Source: an uncultured Chloroflexales bacterium
GTDB lineage: Bacteria; Chloroflexota; Chloroflexia; Chloroflexales; Chloroflexaceae
Assembly (NCBI GenBank): GCA_937902315.1
Contig: CALGUG010000059.1
Coordinates: 691,243 to 755,242, forward strand
Length of the DNA stretch: 64,000 bases
Reading direction: 5' to 3'
Shown here: in pieces, positions 16,954 to 25,737 of the stretch
Layout: each line of letters opens with the position of its first letter
Position numbering within the stretch: the first letter of the stretch is position 1
Position numbers and translations under genes: made by a program
Notes under the pieces: model-generated
Databases searched by the model: none
What the model saw: the letters and a program-made list of their open reading frames with translations, nothing else
What the model was told of the DNA's origin: nothing

Positions 16954-17407
16954 CGGAATCTATTCTCGATGAGATAGCTATGCAGCACATATTGCTGTGT
17001 CTCATCGATGCGCTAAGTGAAGCGATACCCAAGTGGATAGCTCGTTTGCAGCCAAGCTTGCTGCTCCTACAAATTGTTATTCGGACCGGTTTTCTATAGG
17101 TCTAAGATGAGGCTTAATAGGTGTTTTGACCGTTATAGCCAGCGCTGATAGTGAGCGATACTGTAGCCGATACGTCACGTGCGTTCGTTAGTGTTCCATG
17201 GAGAGAGCTGAAATACGATCTATGGATCGTTTAATCTAGGGGCTAGAATGCTCAGGGTGCTCGCACACTCGCCCAAGCATGCTTATCAATGACGAGATCG
17301 AAGGCTCGTAGCGGAAAGCTAAAGCTGTTATTCTGGGAGACTCTCTGCCCTCGGAGCGAAATGCTGCACTACAATTACGCTGCTCGTGGGCGCGATTGAA
17401 CTTATCA
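16954..17407. other. Gene-free stretch
   Basis: About 450 bp before the next MITE-like copy. It contains CTCGATGAGATAGC and its near complement (about 16965-17010), a weak hairpin after the hypothetical gene. Otherwise I see no gene or recognisable site. Confidence 0.35.
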
Positions 17408-17567
17408 TTCGAAACCGTTTGTGTAATGGGGGCGGTTTCGCCAGCGAGGTAGATACGACCTCGGGTGGCGGGCAGGTCCTTGGTAGCCGTAGGCGGACGC
17501 GGTTGTTGCCTTAATTGGGGTAAAGACCAAGACGCCAGAGCATTAACGTATGCAAGCGGATATGCTA
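17408..17567 (-). repeat. MITE-like element, main family, copy 4
   Basis: Left end TCGAAACCGTTTG (17408-17420), right end GCAAGCGGATATGCTA (17552-17567), core on the minus strand at 17479-17500. Nearly identical over about 150 bp to the reverse complement of the copy at 27.3 kb, so these two moved or diverged recently. It lies in the leader of the phosphatase gene and artificially extends that gene's open frame. Confidence 0.75.
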
Positions 17568-17710
17568 TCAGCAATCGGCGAAGAGAGTCTCGGTACGAGA
17601 TAGTGTGCGCTTTGAACGAAAACTTATGTGAGCTCTGGCGGCCCAAACTTATCCTGTTTCGCACGATCTCATTCTCACTCGTAGCGTTTACCCAACGAAG
17701 GTCTATTGAG

Positions 17711-18229
17711 ATGACTACCAATGTGCAGCCTCCATTCCCATTTTCATATTGGGTCAAACCTCGTCTGTTGCTAGCCGGAAGACACCCTGCCGCTCAGCCA
17801 CATGCGACTCGCCATACCTTGATCGCGTTGTTGAGCGCGGGAATCACTCGTTTTATCGATCTGACTGCTGAAGATGAACGCCCGTCGTATGAGCCATTGC
17901 TATACGAATTAGCGGCTCAGGAAGGGCGAGAAGTTCAATATATGCGCTCGGTGATTCCCGATATGCAGCTGCCCTCGCACGAACAGGTACGCAATACGCT
18001 CGACCTCATCGATCAGGCCCATAGCCTAGGCCAAGGCGTTTATCTGCATTGTTTAGCTGGTATCGGGCGCACTGGAACCCTAGTCGGATGTTATCTTGTT
18101 CATCAGGGTTTAAGCGGCGAAGAGGCCTTACTGCGCATCAATGAGTTGCGCCGTAATAATCCACAGGCCAAAGCGCCGTCGCCCGAAACCGAAGCTCAGC
18201 GCCAATTTGTGCGCCACTGGCAAGGCTAG
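17711..18229 (+). CDS. Dual-specificity / tyrosine phosphatase-like protein
   Basis: 172 residues. Cysteine phosphatase of the DSP/PTP superfamily: active-site loop HCLAGIGRTG (HCx5R) near residue 115, preceded by the general-acid region MRSVIPDMQLPS. The N-terminal FSYWVKPRLLLAGRHPA resembles entry strands of the fold. It probably removes phosphate from proteins or small molecules in the cytoplasm; the target is unknown. ATG 17711 follows GAAGG. A longer frame reaches 17465, but that part is repeat DNA and is excluded. A shared terminator separates it from the convergent membrane protein gene. Confidence 0.85.
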   Translation: MTTNVQPPFPFSYWVKPRLLLAGRHPAAQPHATRHTLIALLSAGITRFIDLTAEDERPSYEPLLYELAAQEGREVQYMRSVIPDMQLPSHEQVRNTLDLIDQAHSLGQGVYLHCLAGIGRTGTLVGCYLVHQGLSGEEALLRINELRRNNPQAKAPSPETEAQRQFVRHWQG

Positions 18230-18248
18230 AAGCGGCGCTTCAATAACA

Positions 18249-18286
18249 AAGAGAGTGAGGCATCGAACCTCACTCTCTTGCTTTTT
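18249..18286. terminator. Terminator between convergent genes
   Basis: Arms AAGAGAGTGAGG (18249-18260) and CCTCACTCTCTT (18268-18279), followed on the plus strand by GCTTTTT. Probably ends the phosphatase gene; it could also act on the minus-strand gene ending at 18308. Confidence 0.75.
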
Positions 18287-18307
18287 AGTCGGGTTTCTAT
18301 TCTGGCG

Positions 18308-19279
18308 CTATTCCTGCTTCTCTTTTCGTTTGAGAGGCGCTACCTTAGCAATGGCAGGCCGCAACAGGTTCATGAATTTCTGCTGTGCGATACGCTTCTT
18401 CCACTCCGGATCTTGCAGGAATAAGACAACTAGCGTCGGCAGAAAGAACAACGGAATAACCGAAGCATGACCAGCGCCCGAGCCCTCGACGCTAAACATC
18501 GGGAGCCAGCTAAACAAGGTGAGATAGACCATTTGGCGGGGCGTTTGGGGAATGAGCAAGAGGGCGCAGAGATCGTAGATACTACGAAATGGCAAGATCG
18601 ACATCAAGAAGAAGAGGCGCGCTCGTTCGTTGCGCCATAGGAGGAGGCTAAGTACCAAAAGTGGCCCGAATGGCAGCGTAAAGAGGGCGATGATCTGCTG
18701 GAAGTTATCCAACTTGGAGAGGAAGCGGATCGGCCACTGCGGGTAGATCAGCAAGCTGGCGATGGCGATAGCGCCCGCAAGCATAAGACCCTTCCAAGTT
18801 AGCCGTTGCAGCGCAAGCGGCAGGGCGATATGAGGCTTGATCAGAAGCAGAGAGGGCGCCAGTAAAGGAACAAACCAAGCGCACAAAATCAGGGCTGACC
18901 ATTGGGAATACATGGCCGAAACGTACATTGGGAGGCTTGCAAACAGCAGTAATCTCCACCATTTTCCGTCTTGAGTTATCAGATATGCCAGTAAACTTAT
19001 GCTGAGCGTGCTGAAAAGCGTTGATGCGAGCGGCCAAGCTAGCCAGAGGAAGGGGAGCCCAATAAGACCAACAGGGAGAGGGTAGGGAATAAAATAACCT
19101 GCCGCGTCGGAAATGAAATCGTATGGATCTCGGCCTTGGAGCAGCTCTTGGGCGGTATAAAGCGCCCAGTAGAAATCACCGATTTGGTTATAGCCGGTCC
19201 GACTCGCACGATACGTATGGCCAAGCGTACCATACAAAAGACCTATACCGATGGCTATGACAATGCGCAGATATGGCAT
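18308..19279 (-). CDS. Multi-pass membrane protein, GT87 (DUF2029)-like
   Basis: 323 residues with about eight hydrophobic helices. The first loop reads YNQIGDFYWALYTAQELLQGRDPYDF, which resembles the extracytoplasmic acidic loop of GT-C glycosyltransferases (GT87/DUF2029), where an Asp helps catalysis. A later segment LLLIKPHIALPLAL also matches the family pattern. The probable role is transfer of a sugar from a polyprenyl phosphate donor at the outer membrane face. The C-terminus is a basic cytoplasmic tail. Function assignment is by pattern only. Confidence 0.65.
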   Translation of the reverse strand: MPYLRIVIAIGIGLLYGTLGHTYRASRTGYNQIGDFYWALYTAQELLQGRDPYDFISDAAGYFIPYPLPVGLIGLPFLWLAWPLASTLFSTLSISLLAYLITQDGKWWRLLLFASLPMYVSAMYSQWSALILCAWFVPLLAPSLLLIKPHIALPLALQRLTWKGLMLAGAIAIASLLIYPQWPIRFLSKLDNFQQIIALFTLPFGPLLVLSLLLWRNERARLFFLMSILPFRSIYDLCALLLIPQTPRQMVYLTLFSWLPMFSVEGSGAGHASVIPLFFLPTLVVLFLQDPEWKKRIAQQKFMNLLRPAIAKVAPLKRKEKQE

Positions 19280-19374
19280 ATACTCCTCAGGAATAGAATT
19301 AACGAGGTATTTGGAGCATGCTCAATACACACAGCTCAATTTCTGCCGTCTCTAGTATACTTGTTTCTTTCAAA

Positions 19375-20055
19375 ATGAAGCAATCTCTTTTTGTATTTGT
19401 ATGGTTTGTTCAAATCTTACTGCTTATGGCTTGTTCGCGCCCAATTCAGGAGGAGACTATGTCAAATAGAGGGCTGATCGAAGCGGCAGAGAAAGGTGAT
19501 CTTGAAACGCTCAAGCGTTTGATCGAGGCGGGGGTAGATCTTAATCAACAAGACGAACGCGGGCGCACAGCGGCTTTGGCTGCCACCCATGCCCGTCAGA
19601 CCGAAGCGGTGCGCCTTCTGATCGAGGCGGGCGCCGATATCAACCTGCGCGACCAGCGTAGCGACAATGTCTTACTCTATGCTGGCGCCGAGGGCATACT
19701 GCCGATTGTCGAGCTAGCGATCGAAGCAGGCGCAGATACACGCCTTACGAACCGCTACGGTGGGATCGCGATTATTCCTGCCGCAGAGCGTGGCCATGTC
19801 GAGATTGTTGAGTTTTTAGCCACCAAGAGCGATACCAATGTGAACCATGTCAATAACTTGGGCTGGACCGCTCTGCTCGAAGCAATTATCCTCAGCGATG
19901 GCGGCCCGCGGCACCAACGCATCGTCGAGTTGCTGATCGCCAATGGTGCTGATGTGAATTTGGCCGATAAAGATGGTATTACTCCGCTCCAACACGCCCG
20001 CCAACGAGGCTATCAGCAGATCATCAGCCAATTGGAGGCTGCCGGAGCGCGCTAA
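19375..20055 (+). CDS. Ankyrin-repeat lipoprotein
   Basis: 226 residues. A short lipoprotein signal (MKQSLFVFVWFVQILLLMAC, Cys 20) is followed by five to six ankyrin repeats, e.g. LIEAAEKGDLETLKRLIEAG and AVRLLIEAGADINLRDQRSDN. Ankyrin repeats bind proteins; the target is unknown. The frame opens 19 codons upstream, but ATG 19375 gives the signal peptide. A strong AGGAGGAG sits just before an internal ATG at 19459 (MSNRGLIEA), which would give a 199-residue cytoplasmic form without the signal, so two products are possible. Confidence 0.85.
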   Translation: MKQSLFVFVWFVQILLLMACSRPIQEETMSNRGLIEAAEKGDLETLKRLIEAGVDLNQQDERGRTAALAATHARQTEAVRLLIEAGADINLRDQRSDNVLLYAGAEGILPIVELAIEAGADTRLTNRYGGIAIIPAAERGHVEIVEFLATKSDTNVNHVNNLGWTALLEAIILSDGGPRHQRIVELLIANGADVNLADKDGITPLQHARQRGYQQIISQLEAAGAR

Positions 20056-20099
20056 CTCCAATCTGCTCGCCCTAGCTTGATTATTTGTTGGCTGATGCT

Positions 20100-20262
20100 A
20101 TATCCGTTTGATCAGTTCAGCATTCTGGCGGCCTGGTCTTTACCCCAAACAAGGCTCCAACCGCGTCCGCCTACGGCTACCAACATCCCACCCGCAACCA
20201 AGCAGTTGTAACTGTGTGTCGAGAGACCGTCCCAAAATGCGACGTTTAAGCGGATTTCGTAG
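20100..20262 (+). repeat. MITE-like element, main family, copy 5
   Basis: Core at 20163-20184. Left end TATCCGTTTGATCAG, right end TTTAAGCGGATTTCGTA (about 20246-20262). Very similar to the copy at 32.65-32.81 kb, including the internal GTGTGYCGARAGACCGTCCC block. Confidence 0.75.
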
Positions 20263-20325
20263 CTTGTGTCTGATATCACTTTCGTTTACAGAGTTGCGTT
20301 CTTGTAAGGCAAAAACGGGAAAAGA

Positions 20326-20405
20326 GTTGTGAGCAATTTCGTGCTGCAGCGCGAAATTGCTCACAACAAAACTGGTCAAGTTCCACTCTGCCGAAGGCCA
20401 AAAGT
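20326..20405 (+). repeat. Second repeat family (R2), copy with long hairpin
   Basis: A perfect 16-bp stem, GTTGTGAGCAATTTCG (20326-20341) with its complement (20352-20367), precedes the R2 signature TTCCACTCTGCCGAAGGCCA. The equivalent copy at 27.5 kb keeps a stem at the same place with altered bases. Confidence 0.65.
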
Positions 20406-20462
20406 AAACCATCGCAGATGGCGTCGAGGCATGTGCTGGGTCTGGATGCTTCAAGGATGGTG

Positions 20463-20496
20463 TTGGGGTGTACAGCTTTTTTGCTGTACACCCCAA
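20463..20496 (-). terminator. Perfect inverted repeat after the GH95 gene
   Basis: 14-bp arms TTGGGGTGTACAGC (20463-20476) and complement (20483-20496) around a T6 loop, 13 bp beyond the stop of the minus-strand GH95 gene. No T tract follows on the minus strand, so terminator function is plausible but not standard. Confidence 0.5.
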
Positions 20497-20509
20497 TAGG
20501 AACATAGTT

Positions 20510-22855
20510 TTAGGCGGGTGTAATGATGTAACTAGCGCCTGCTTCGCTGCTGCACTGCGCTGTCTCACTACCATTAATGCGGATTGGGATCGCGCTTTTT
20601 ACTATCAGTTGACCAGCGCGCTCGGCGCGGATCACGGCGCGTGTGAGTCGGCCTTCGTCCCATTCGATATCGACTTCGAATCCACCACGCGCCCGCAGAC
20701 CGCGCACGCTGCCCTTGGGCCAGAAGCTCGGCAACGCGGGCAGCAGCTCGATCGCACCATTGTGGCTCTGCAACAACATTTCGGCGATGCCCGCTGTTGC
20801 GCCGAAGTTACCATCGATCTGGAAGGGTGGGTGTGCACAGAACAAGTTGGGATAAATGCCGCCACCAAAGACCGAAATAACATTGTCATCGGCTAGCCTG
20901 AGCATGCTCGAAAGCACCTGATGGGCATGATCGCCGTCGCCTAAACGTGCCCATGTATTGACCTTCCACGCCATCGACCAACCAGTGCTCTCGTCGCCGC
21001 GCCGTTCGAGCGTACGACGCGCCGCAGCGAATAGCTCGGGTGTAGCTTCGCGTGTGATTTGATTGCTGGGGTAAAGTCCATACAGGTTCGAGATATGGCG
21101 ATGATGCGGTTCGGCTTCCTCAAAGTCCTCCGACCACTCTTGTACTTGACCGAATTTGCCGATCTTTACGGGCTTGAGTTTGGCGCGTGCAGCTGCCAGT
21201 TCGGCGCTCAGCTCTGCATCGATGCCTAGCAGTGCGCTCGCAGCGATACAGTTGCTAAACAGCTCGTTGATAATGAAGAGATCCATAGCCGTCGCGGCGC
21301 TTACACCGGAGCGTTTGCCATCGGCTGTCAGAAAGACATTCTCGGGCGAGCTTGAAGGCGCGGTGGTTAGCTTGCCGTCGCTATCCTCGATCAGCCAATC
21401 GAGACAGAATAGCGCTGCGCCGCGCATGAGCGGGTAGGCCCGTTCGCGCAGGAAGTCGAGATCGCCTGTGAAGTTGTAATGCTCCCACAGATGTTCACAC
21501 AGCCAGCCCGGGCTCATTGGCCACATCGCCCACACGGTTTGAGCCTGTCCGAATTCGCCTACTGGGGCGCTCTGTCGCCAGATATCGGTATTGTGATGCG
21601 AAACCCAGCCGCGTGCGCCATAATTGGTGGCGGCGGTTTTGCTGCCCGTCACGCTGAGCTCGCTGATCAGATCGAACAGTGGCTCGTGACATTCGCTGAG
21701 ATTGGTGATCTCGGCTGGCCAGTAGTTCATCTGGGCATTGATATTGATCGTCCAGTTTGAGCTCCACGGCGGACGAACCTCGTGGTTCCAGATGCCTTGC
21801 AGGTTGGCGGGTTGGGTGCCGGGGCGCGAACTGCTGATCAAGAGATAGCGACCGAATTGGAAGAGCAGGGCTATCAACTGCGGGTCCTTTGTAGCCTGCC
21901 AATTGATAATGCGTTGATCGGTGGGTAACTCTGCCGCGCTGGTAACAAGGTCAAGTTCGACACGCTCAAATAGTGCACTGTAGTCGTCAATATGGCGGCT
22001 GCGGATAGTAGCATAGTCGCGTTCAAGCGCCGCAGCGAGCATCTGCTCGGCCAAAGCTACTTCGTCGCGTCCCTGCTTGTTGGGAAAACGGTCAAAACCA
22101 TTAAAGCTGGTCGCAGCGCTGAGGAAGAGCGTAACACGGTCGGCAGCCTCGATCTGTAGGCCGTTGGCATCGCTGGTGAGCGTGCCGCCCTCCACTTGCA
22201 GGGCTAGACGCACGGCAAAACGCATTCCCTCGCCCTCACGATAGATGATGGGCTGCTCGACTCTGTAGTAGTTGGGTGCGACATATTGGGGCGCTTCGCC
22301 GCCGAGCTGCAGTTGTTGGCCCAGTATCGCAATCGTATGCGGGTGCGGGCTGCTCAGGCGAACACTAAAATTGAGTGAAGCAGCCCGATCGGCTTTGAGC
22401 TGGAGCACCAAGACTTGGTCAGGTGCGCTTACAAATGCTTCGCGGGTATAGGTCACATCGCCTATGCGGTAGCGCGTACTGCTGATGGCGGTGCGCAGGT
22501 CGAGGCTGCGCTGATAGTCGCTGACCTCGCCTTGGCTGCCAAAATCGAGCCATAGGTCGCCCAAAGGCTGATAGGACTGATTGTAGGTGCCTTGCATTTC
22601 GTGGCAGAGCTCATCTGCAGCGGCATAATCGCCAGCAGCGATCAGACGACGCACTTCGGGCAATACCTCATGCGCACGCGGATTGTCCCACTCTTTTGGC
22701 CCACCCGACCAAAGCGTATCTTCGTTGAGCTGCAAGCGCTCTTGCTCGATCCCACCAAAAACCATTGCACCCAAACGCCCGTTGCCCAAAGGTAGGGCCT
22801 CGACCCAGGCTCGAGCGGGTTGTGAATACCAGAGTGTTAGATCGTTGTCTTGCAT
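20510..22855 (-). CDS. Glycoside hydrolase family 95, alpha-L-fucosidase-like
   Basis: 781 residues, close to the family size. Hydrolyses terminal alpha-1,2-linked L-fucose (some members act on L-galactose). Seen: WYSQPARAWVEALPLGNGRLGAMVFGG at the N-terminus, LQLNEDTLWSGGP, the catalytic barrel with NINAQMNYWPAE and HHNTDIWR, WKVNTWARLGDGDHA, FQIDGNFG and the C-terminal beta domain. No signal peptide, so it acts in the cytoplasm on imported oligosaccharides. ATG 22855 follows GAGG; 18 upstream in-frame codons are rejected. It is the last gene after the carbohydrate ABC genes, separated from them by a hairpin. Confidence 0.93.
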   Translation of the reverse strand: MQDNDLTLWYSQPARAWVEALPLGNGRLGAMVFGGIEQERLQLNEDTLWSGGPKEWDNPRAHEVLPEVRRLIAAGDYAAADELCHEMQGTYNQSYQPLGDLWLDFGSQGEVSDYQRSLDLRTAISSTRYRIGDVTYTREAFVSAPDQVLVLQLKADRAASLNFSVRLSSPHPHTIAILGQQLQLGGEAPQYVAPNYYRVEQPIIYREGEGMRFAVRLALQVEGGTLTSDANGLQIEAADRVTLFLSAATSFNGFDRFPNKQGRDEVALAEQMLAAALERDYATIRSRHIDDYSALFERVELDLVTSAAELPTDQRIINWQATKDPQLIALLFQFGRYLLISSSRPGTQPANLQGIWNHEVRPPWSSNWTININAQMNYWPAEITNLSECHEPLFDLISELSVTGSKTAATNYGARGWVSHHNTDIWRQSAPVGEFGQAQTVWAMWPMSPGWLCEHLWEHYNFTGDLDFLRERAYPLMRGAALFCLDWLIEDSDGKLTTAPSSSPENVFLTADGKRSGVSAATAMDLFIINELFSNCIAASALLGIDAELSAELAAARAKLKPVKIGKFGQVQEWSEDFEEAEPHHRHISNLYGLYPSNQITREATPELFAAARRTLERRGDESTGWSMAWKVNTWARLGDGDHAHQVLSSMLRLADDNVISVFGGGIYPNLFCAHPPFQIDGNFGATAGIAEMLLQSHNGAIELLPALPSFWPKGSVRGLRARGGFEVDIEWDEGRLTRAVIRAERAGQLIVKSAIPIRINGSETAQCSSEAGASYIITPA

Positions 22856-22881
22856 AAAAACCTCGTAAATATATCGGAACA

Positions 22882-22923
22882 AAGACGCCACTGGCGCCTT
22901 AAAAGGCAAACCAGTGGCGTCTT
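22882..22923 (-). other. Hairpin between binding-protein and GH95 genes
   Basis: 13-bp arms AAGACGCCACTGG (22882-22894) and CCAGTGGCGTCTT (22911-22923). A short T-containing run follows on the minus strand, so it may be a partial terminator that gives more binding protein than enzyme. Confidence 0.55.
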
Positions 22924-22943
22924 GTGCTTACCTAACTAGAGGA

Positions 22944-24659
22944 TTATTTAATGCCGGAAGCGTCGTAGGCTTTCTGCATCATCTCTTGGTAACGAGCGAA
23001 GTTGAGCTGCTCAAGGCCGCTCACATAGCTATCCCAGTCGTTTTCCAAGCTCAGCGAGCCGGTTACGAATTGTAACGCATTTTGTTCGATATAGCTGGTG
23101 ATGTTGGTGCGCAAGGTCGCGAATTCATCAGCCTCTGCCGGATCGATCCAGATGGCCCAGTGCGGGAAGGGTGTTGCGGGCTCCTTGCCTTCGTACAGGG
23201 TTGTTGCCTCTTGCAAGCGGCGCTCATAGCCCTCAGCTGAATAGATATCTGTGGCCTGGATCCAAGCATCGCGGAAGGCGCGCGGCTGGTAGTACTGTGC
23301 CATTGCGCCCCATGAGCGGTTGCCTGGATCATCAGGGGAAAGAGGAATAGTCGCCATAAGCGGCTCTACACCCTCGCCCAGCGCCATATCGCCCTCAACT
23401 GGTCGGCGCCAGTCTACACCCTCTTCGCCAAAGTGAGCGCGTAACTGACCTTCTTGGGTAAACATGCTGTCCAGCAACTTAACCGCAGCAACTTGTACTT
23501 CGGGTGATGCTTTATTCGTCAGCACGAAGGTTGCGCCCGGAGTTACAGGGTAGTTGTAGCTTGCATAGTTGCTGTATGGGCCCTTCAAGGGTGCGATCGG
23601 ATCGTAGTGGCTACCATAAGGTGAGTCGCTGCCGGTCGTCACAAAGATCGCGGGGTGCATACCAGCGCCGGCACCCAACAGTTCGGCGCTAGCGTTGTCA
23701 CCGATCATCTTGAACGCTTCAGCGTTTTGCGTGAATGCACCTGGATCGATCAAGCCCTCATCAACCAGCGACTTGATATAGGCCAAGCCCTCTCGCCACT
23801 CGTTGGTGGTGGCTGCCGTTTCGACCTTACCATCGTTGACGATCAGGTAGGTACGGTCGTCATTATAGATGAAACCATTCATCAAGAAAGGAATGACACG
23901 TACACCGTACTCTTCGGTCGAACCGCTGAGCGGCACTTCATCGGCGATGCCATTTCCATTCGGATCCCTGTCGCGGAAGGCCTCTAACACGGCCTTAAAC
24001 TCTTCGGTCGTGGTGGGAGGTTCGAGCCCCAACTTCTCTAGCCACGCTGAGTTAATCCACATTTTGTTCGGGTAGGAACAGTGGAAACACTCGTTGATCT
24101 GTGGAATACCATAGATATTGCCATCGGGAGCGGTTGCGATCGCCTTGAAATAGGCGTTCTCTTCCATGGCGGCCATCAGGTTGGGCGCATGCTCTTTCAG
24201 CAGGTCGTTCAAGGGCAGAATCACGCCCTGCTGGCCGTAGCGCAGCAGTTCAGCCTGCGAGAATTGATCGACCCAAGGAATAAGCAGGTACAAATCAGGA
24301 TAATCACCACTGGCTAGCGAGATCTGGCGCTGCTCTTTAGCAGAGGTGGCGTCGAAGGTAGTTGTCTGCCACTCGAATTTGATATTGAACTGCTTTTCAA
24401 CTTCGAGTGTGTAAGAGTTTGTTGCGAGATCTGTTGTCGTGTTCTGCGGAGCGAATACTCTAATCTTTATTGGCTCGCCACTCGCAGGAGCGGCATCACC
24501 ACTTGCCGGTGCGGCATCGCCGCTTGCTGGAGCCGCCTCGCCCGTCGTAGGTGCTGCTGGTGCGGTTGGAGTTTGGGTTGCAGCGCCACCACATGCTGTG
24601 ATCAACACACTGAGTGCCAATGTTAGCACAGTAGTAGATAGCCAAGTCTTCTTCTTCAT
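22944..24659 (-). CDS. Carbohydrate ABC transporter substrate-binding lipoprotein
   Basis: 571 residues, LipO/family-1 type. Signal peptide with lipobox ITAC (Cys 23), then a flexible linker with three near-identical APASGDA units, then the binding domain beginning IKIRVFAPQNTTTDLATNSYTL. Segments such as SGDYPDLYLL, YGIPQI and MWINSAWLEKLGLEPPTTTEEF are typical of oligosaccharide-binding proteins in LplABC-like systems. ATG follows GAGGAAGG. Located between its permeases and a fucosidase, so the ligand is probably a fucosylated oligosaccharide (inferred). Confidence 0.9.
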   Translation of the reverse strand: MKKKTWLSTTVLTLALSVLITACGGAATQTPTAPAAPTTGEAAPASGDAAPASGDAAPASGEPIKIRVFAPQNTTTDLATNSYTLEVEKQFNIKFEWQTTTFDATSAKEQRQISLASGDYPDLYLLIPWVDQFSQAELLRYGQQGVILPLNDLLKEHAPNLMAAMEENAYFKAIATAPDGNIYGIPQINECFHCSYPNKMWINSAWLEKLGLEPPTTTEEFKAVLEAFRDRDPNGNGIADEVPLSGSTEEYGVRVIPFLMNGFIYNDDRTYLIVNDGKVETAATTNEWREGLAYIKSLVDEGLIDPGAFTQNAEAFKMIGDNASAELLGAGAGMHPAIFVTTGSDSPYGSHYDPIAPLKGPYSNYASYNYPVTPGATFVLTNKASPEVQVAAVKLLDSMFTQEGQLRAHFGEEGVDWRRPVEGDMALGEGVEPLMATIPLSPDDPGNRSWGAMAQYYQPRAFRDAWIQATDIYSAEGYERRLQEATTLYEGKEPATPFPHWAIWIDPAEADEFATLRTNITSYIEQNALQFVTGSLSLENDWDSYVSGLEQLNFARYQEMMQKAYDASGIK

Positions 24660-24806
24660 TGTGCCTTCCTCAACTAGTCCAAATTGACTACGCCGTTGTG
24701 CCTAATAGCTCGCTACGAGCATTATGGTGTCAACAAAAGCATCGCTGCTTCTGTTTGGAAAGAGAGCAGAAGCCTGACTATCTTGTAGCCAGATAACATA
24801 GAGCTC

Positions 24807-25718
24807 TTAGCCCTTGATGGAGCCAATTAGCATGCCCTTTACAAAATAGCGCTGCACAAAAGGATAGATGATTAGGACGGGCAGACTTGCGATCACGATC
24901 AATGAATATTTCAACAGTTCAGCCATCTGTTGACGCTCGATCATCACCGCTGCATCCATGTTGGACGAGGCAGTTGTATTGAGGATGAGAATGCTACGTA
25001 AAACCAACTGCAAGGGATGTAGCTCTACCGATTTGAGATACAGCAGTGCATCGAAGTAGGCGTTCCATTGCGAAACAGCATACATCAATACCAACACTGC
25101 CAGAATCGGTTTGGAGAGCGGTAACACAACCGACCATAAAAAGCGTAGATCGCTACAACCATCGATAGCACTGGCTTCTTCTAATTCATCGGGGATGCTG
25201 CTTTGGAAGAAAGTACGTGCGATAATCACCTGCCATACAAAGATGGCTTGGGGAATAAGCAGTGCCCAGCGTGTATTGATCATACCCAAATCGCGCACAA
25301 CCATATAGGTCGGAATAAGACCGCCAGAAAAAAGCATTGTAAAGACGATAAAGAACATCAATACATTGCGCCCATAAAACGATTTACGCGATAGTGGGTA
25401 GGCGATCATAACCGTGAGTGTTACGCTGATGAGCGTGCCAAAGAAGGTGTAAAACAGCGAGTTCAGATAGCCCGTTACGATCTGTGGGTTGCTGAGCGCA
25501 ACCTGATAGCCTCGCAGCGAGAAATCGACTGGCCATAGCCATACACGTCCCGAAGAAACCGCCAACGGGCTGCTGAGCGACGAGCTGACAATATAAATAA
25601 GTGGATAGAGTACGATCACCAAAACGATCGTAAGAACCACATAGATCACTCCAAGAAAGATTTTATCGCCCAAGGACTCTTGTATAGGCCTTCTGCGGCG
25701 TTGAGTTGTTGTTGTCAT
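24807..25718 (-). CDS. Carbohydrate ABC transporter permease, LplC-like
   Basis: 303 residues, six predicted helices (MalG-type fold). The EAA loop is IPDELEEASAIDGCSDLRFLWSVVLPLSKP, and the C-terminus YPFVQRYFVKGMLIGSIKG is nearly diagnostic for the LplC/YtcP branch. ATG 25718 follows GGAG; 19 upstream in-frame codons lack support. 19 bp downstream of its partner permease gene. The 147-bp gap to the binding-protein gene holds small hairpins (GCTCG-CTA-CGAGC and GCTTCTG/CAGAAGC). Confidence 0.9.
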   Translation of the reverse strand: MTTTTQRRRRPIQESLGDKIFLGVIYVVLTIVLVIVLYPLIYIVSSSLSSPLAVSSGRVWLWPVDFSLRGYQVALSNPQIVTGYLNSLFYTFFGTLISVTLTVMIAYPLSRKSFYGRNVLMFFIVFTMLFSGGLIPTYMVVRDLGMINTRWALLIPQAIFVWQVIIARTFFQSSIPDELEEASAIDGCSDLRFLWSVVLPLSKPILAVLVLMYAVSQWNAYFDALLYLKSVELHPLQLVLRSILILNTTASSNMDAAVMIERQQMAELLKYSLIVIASLPVLIIYPFVQRYFVKGMLIGSIKG

Positions 25719-25737
25719 GTCACTGCTCCTGCGGGCT

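Noticed and set aside
17465..17710. N-terminal extension of the phosphatase gene
   Set aside because: The extra 82 codons are MITE-like repeat sequence, and a proper ATG with ribosome site lies at 17711. A matching frame at 27126-27338 is the same repeat.
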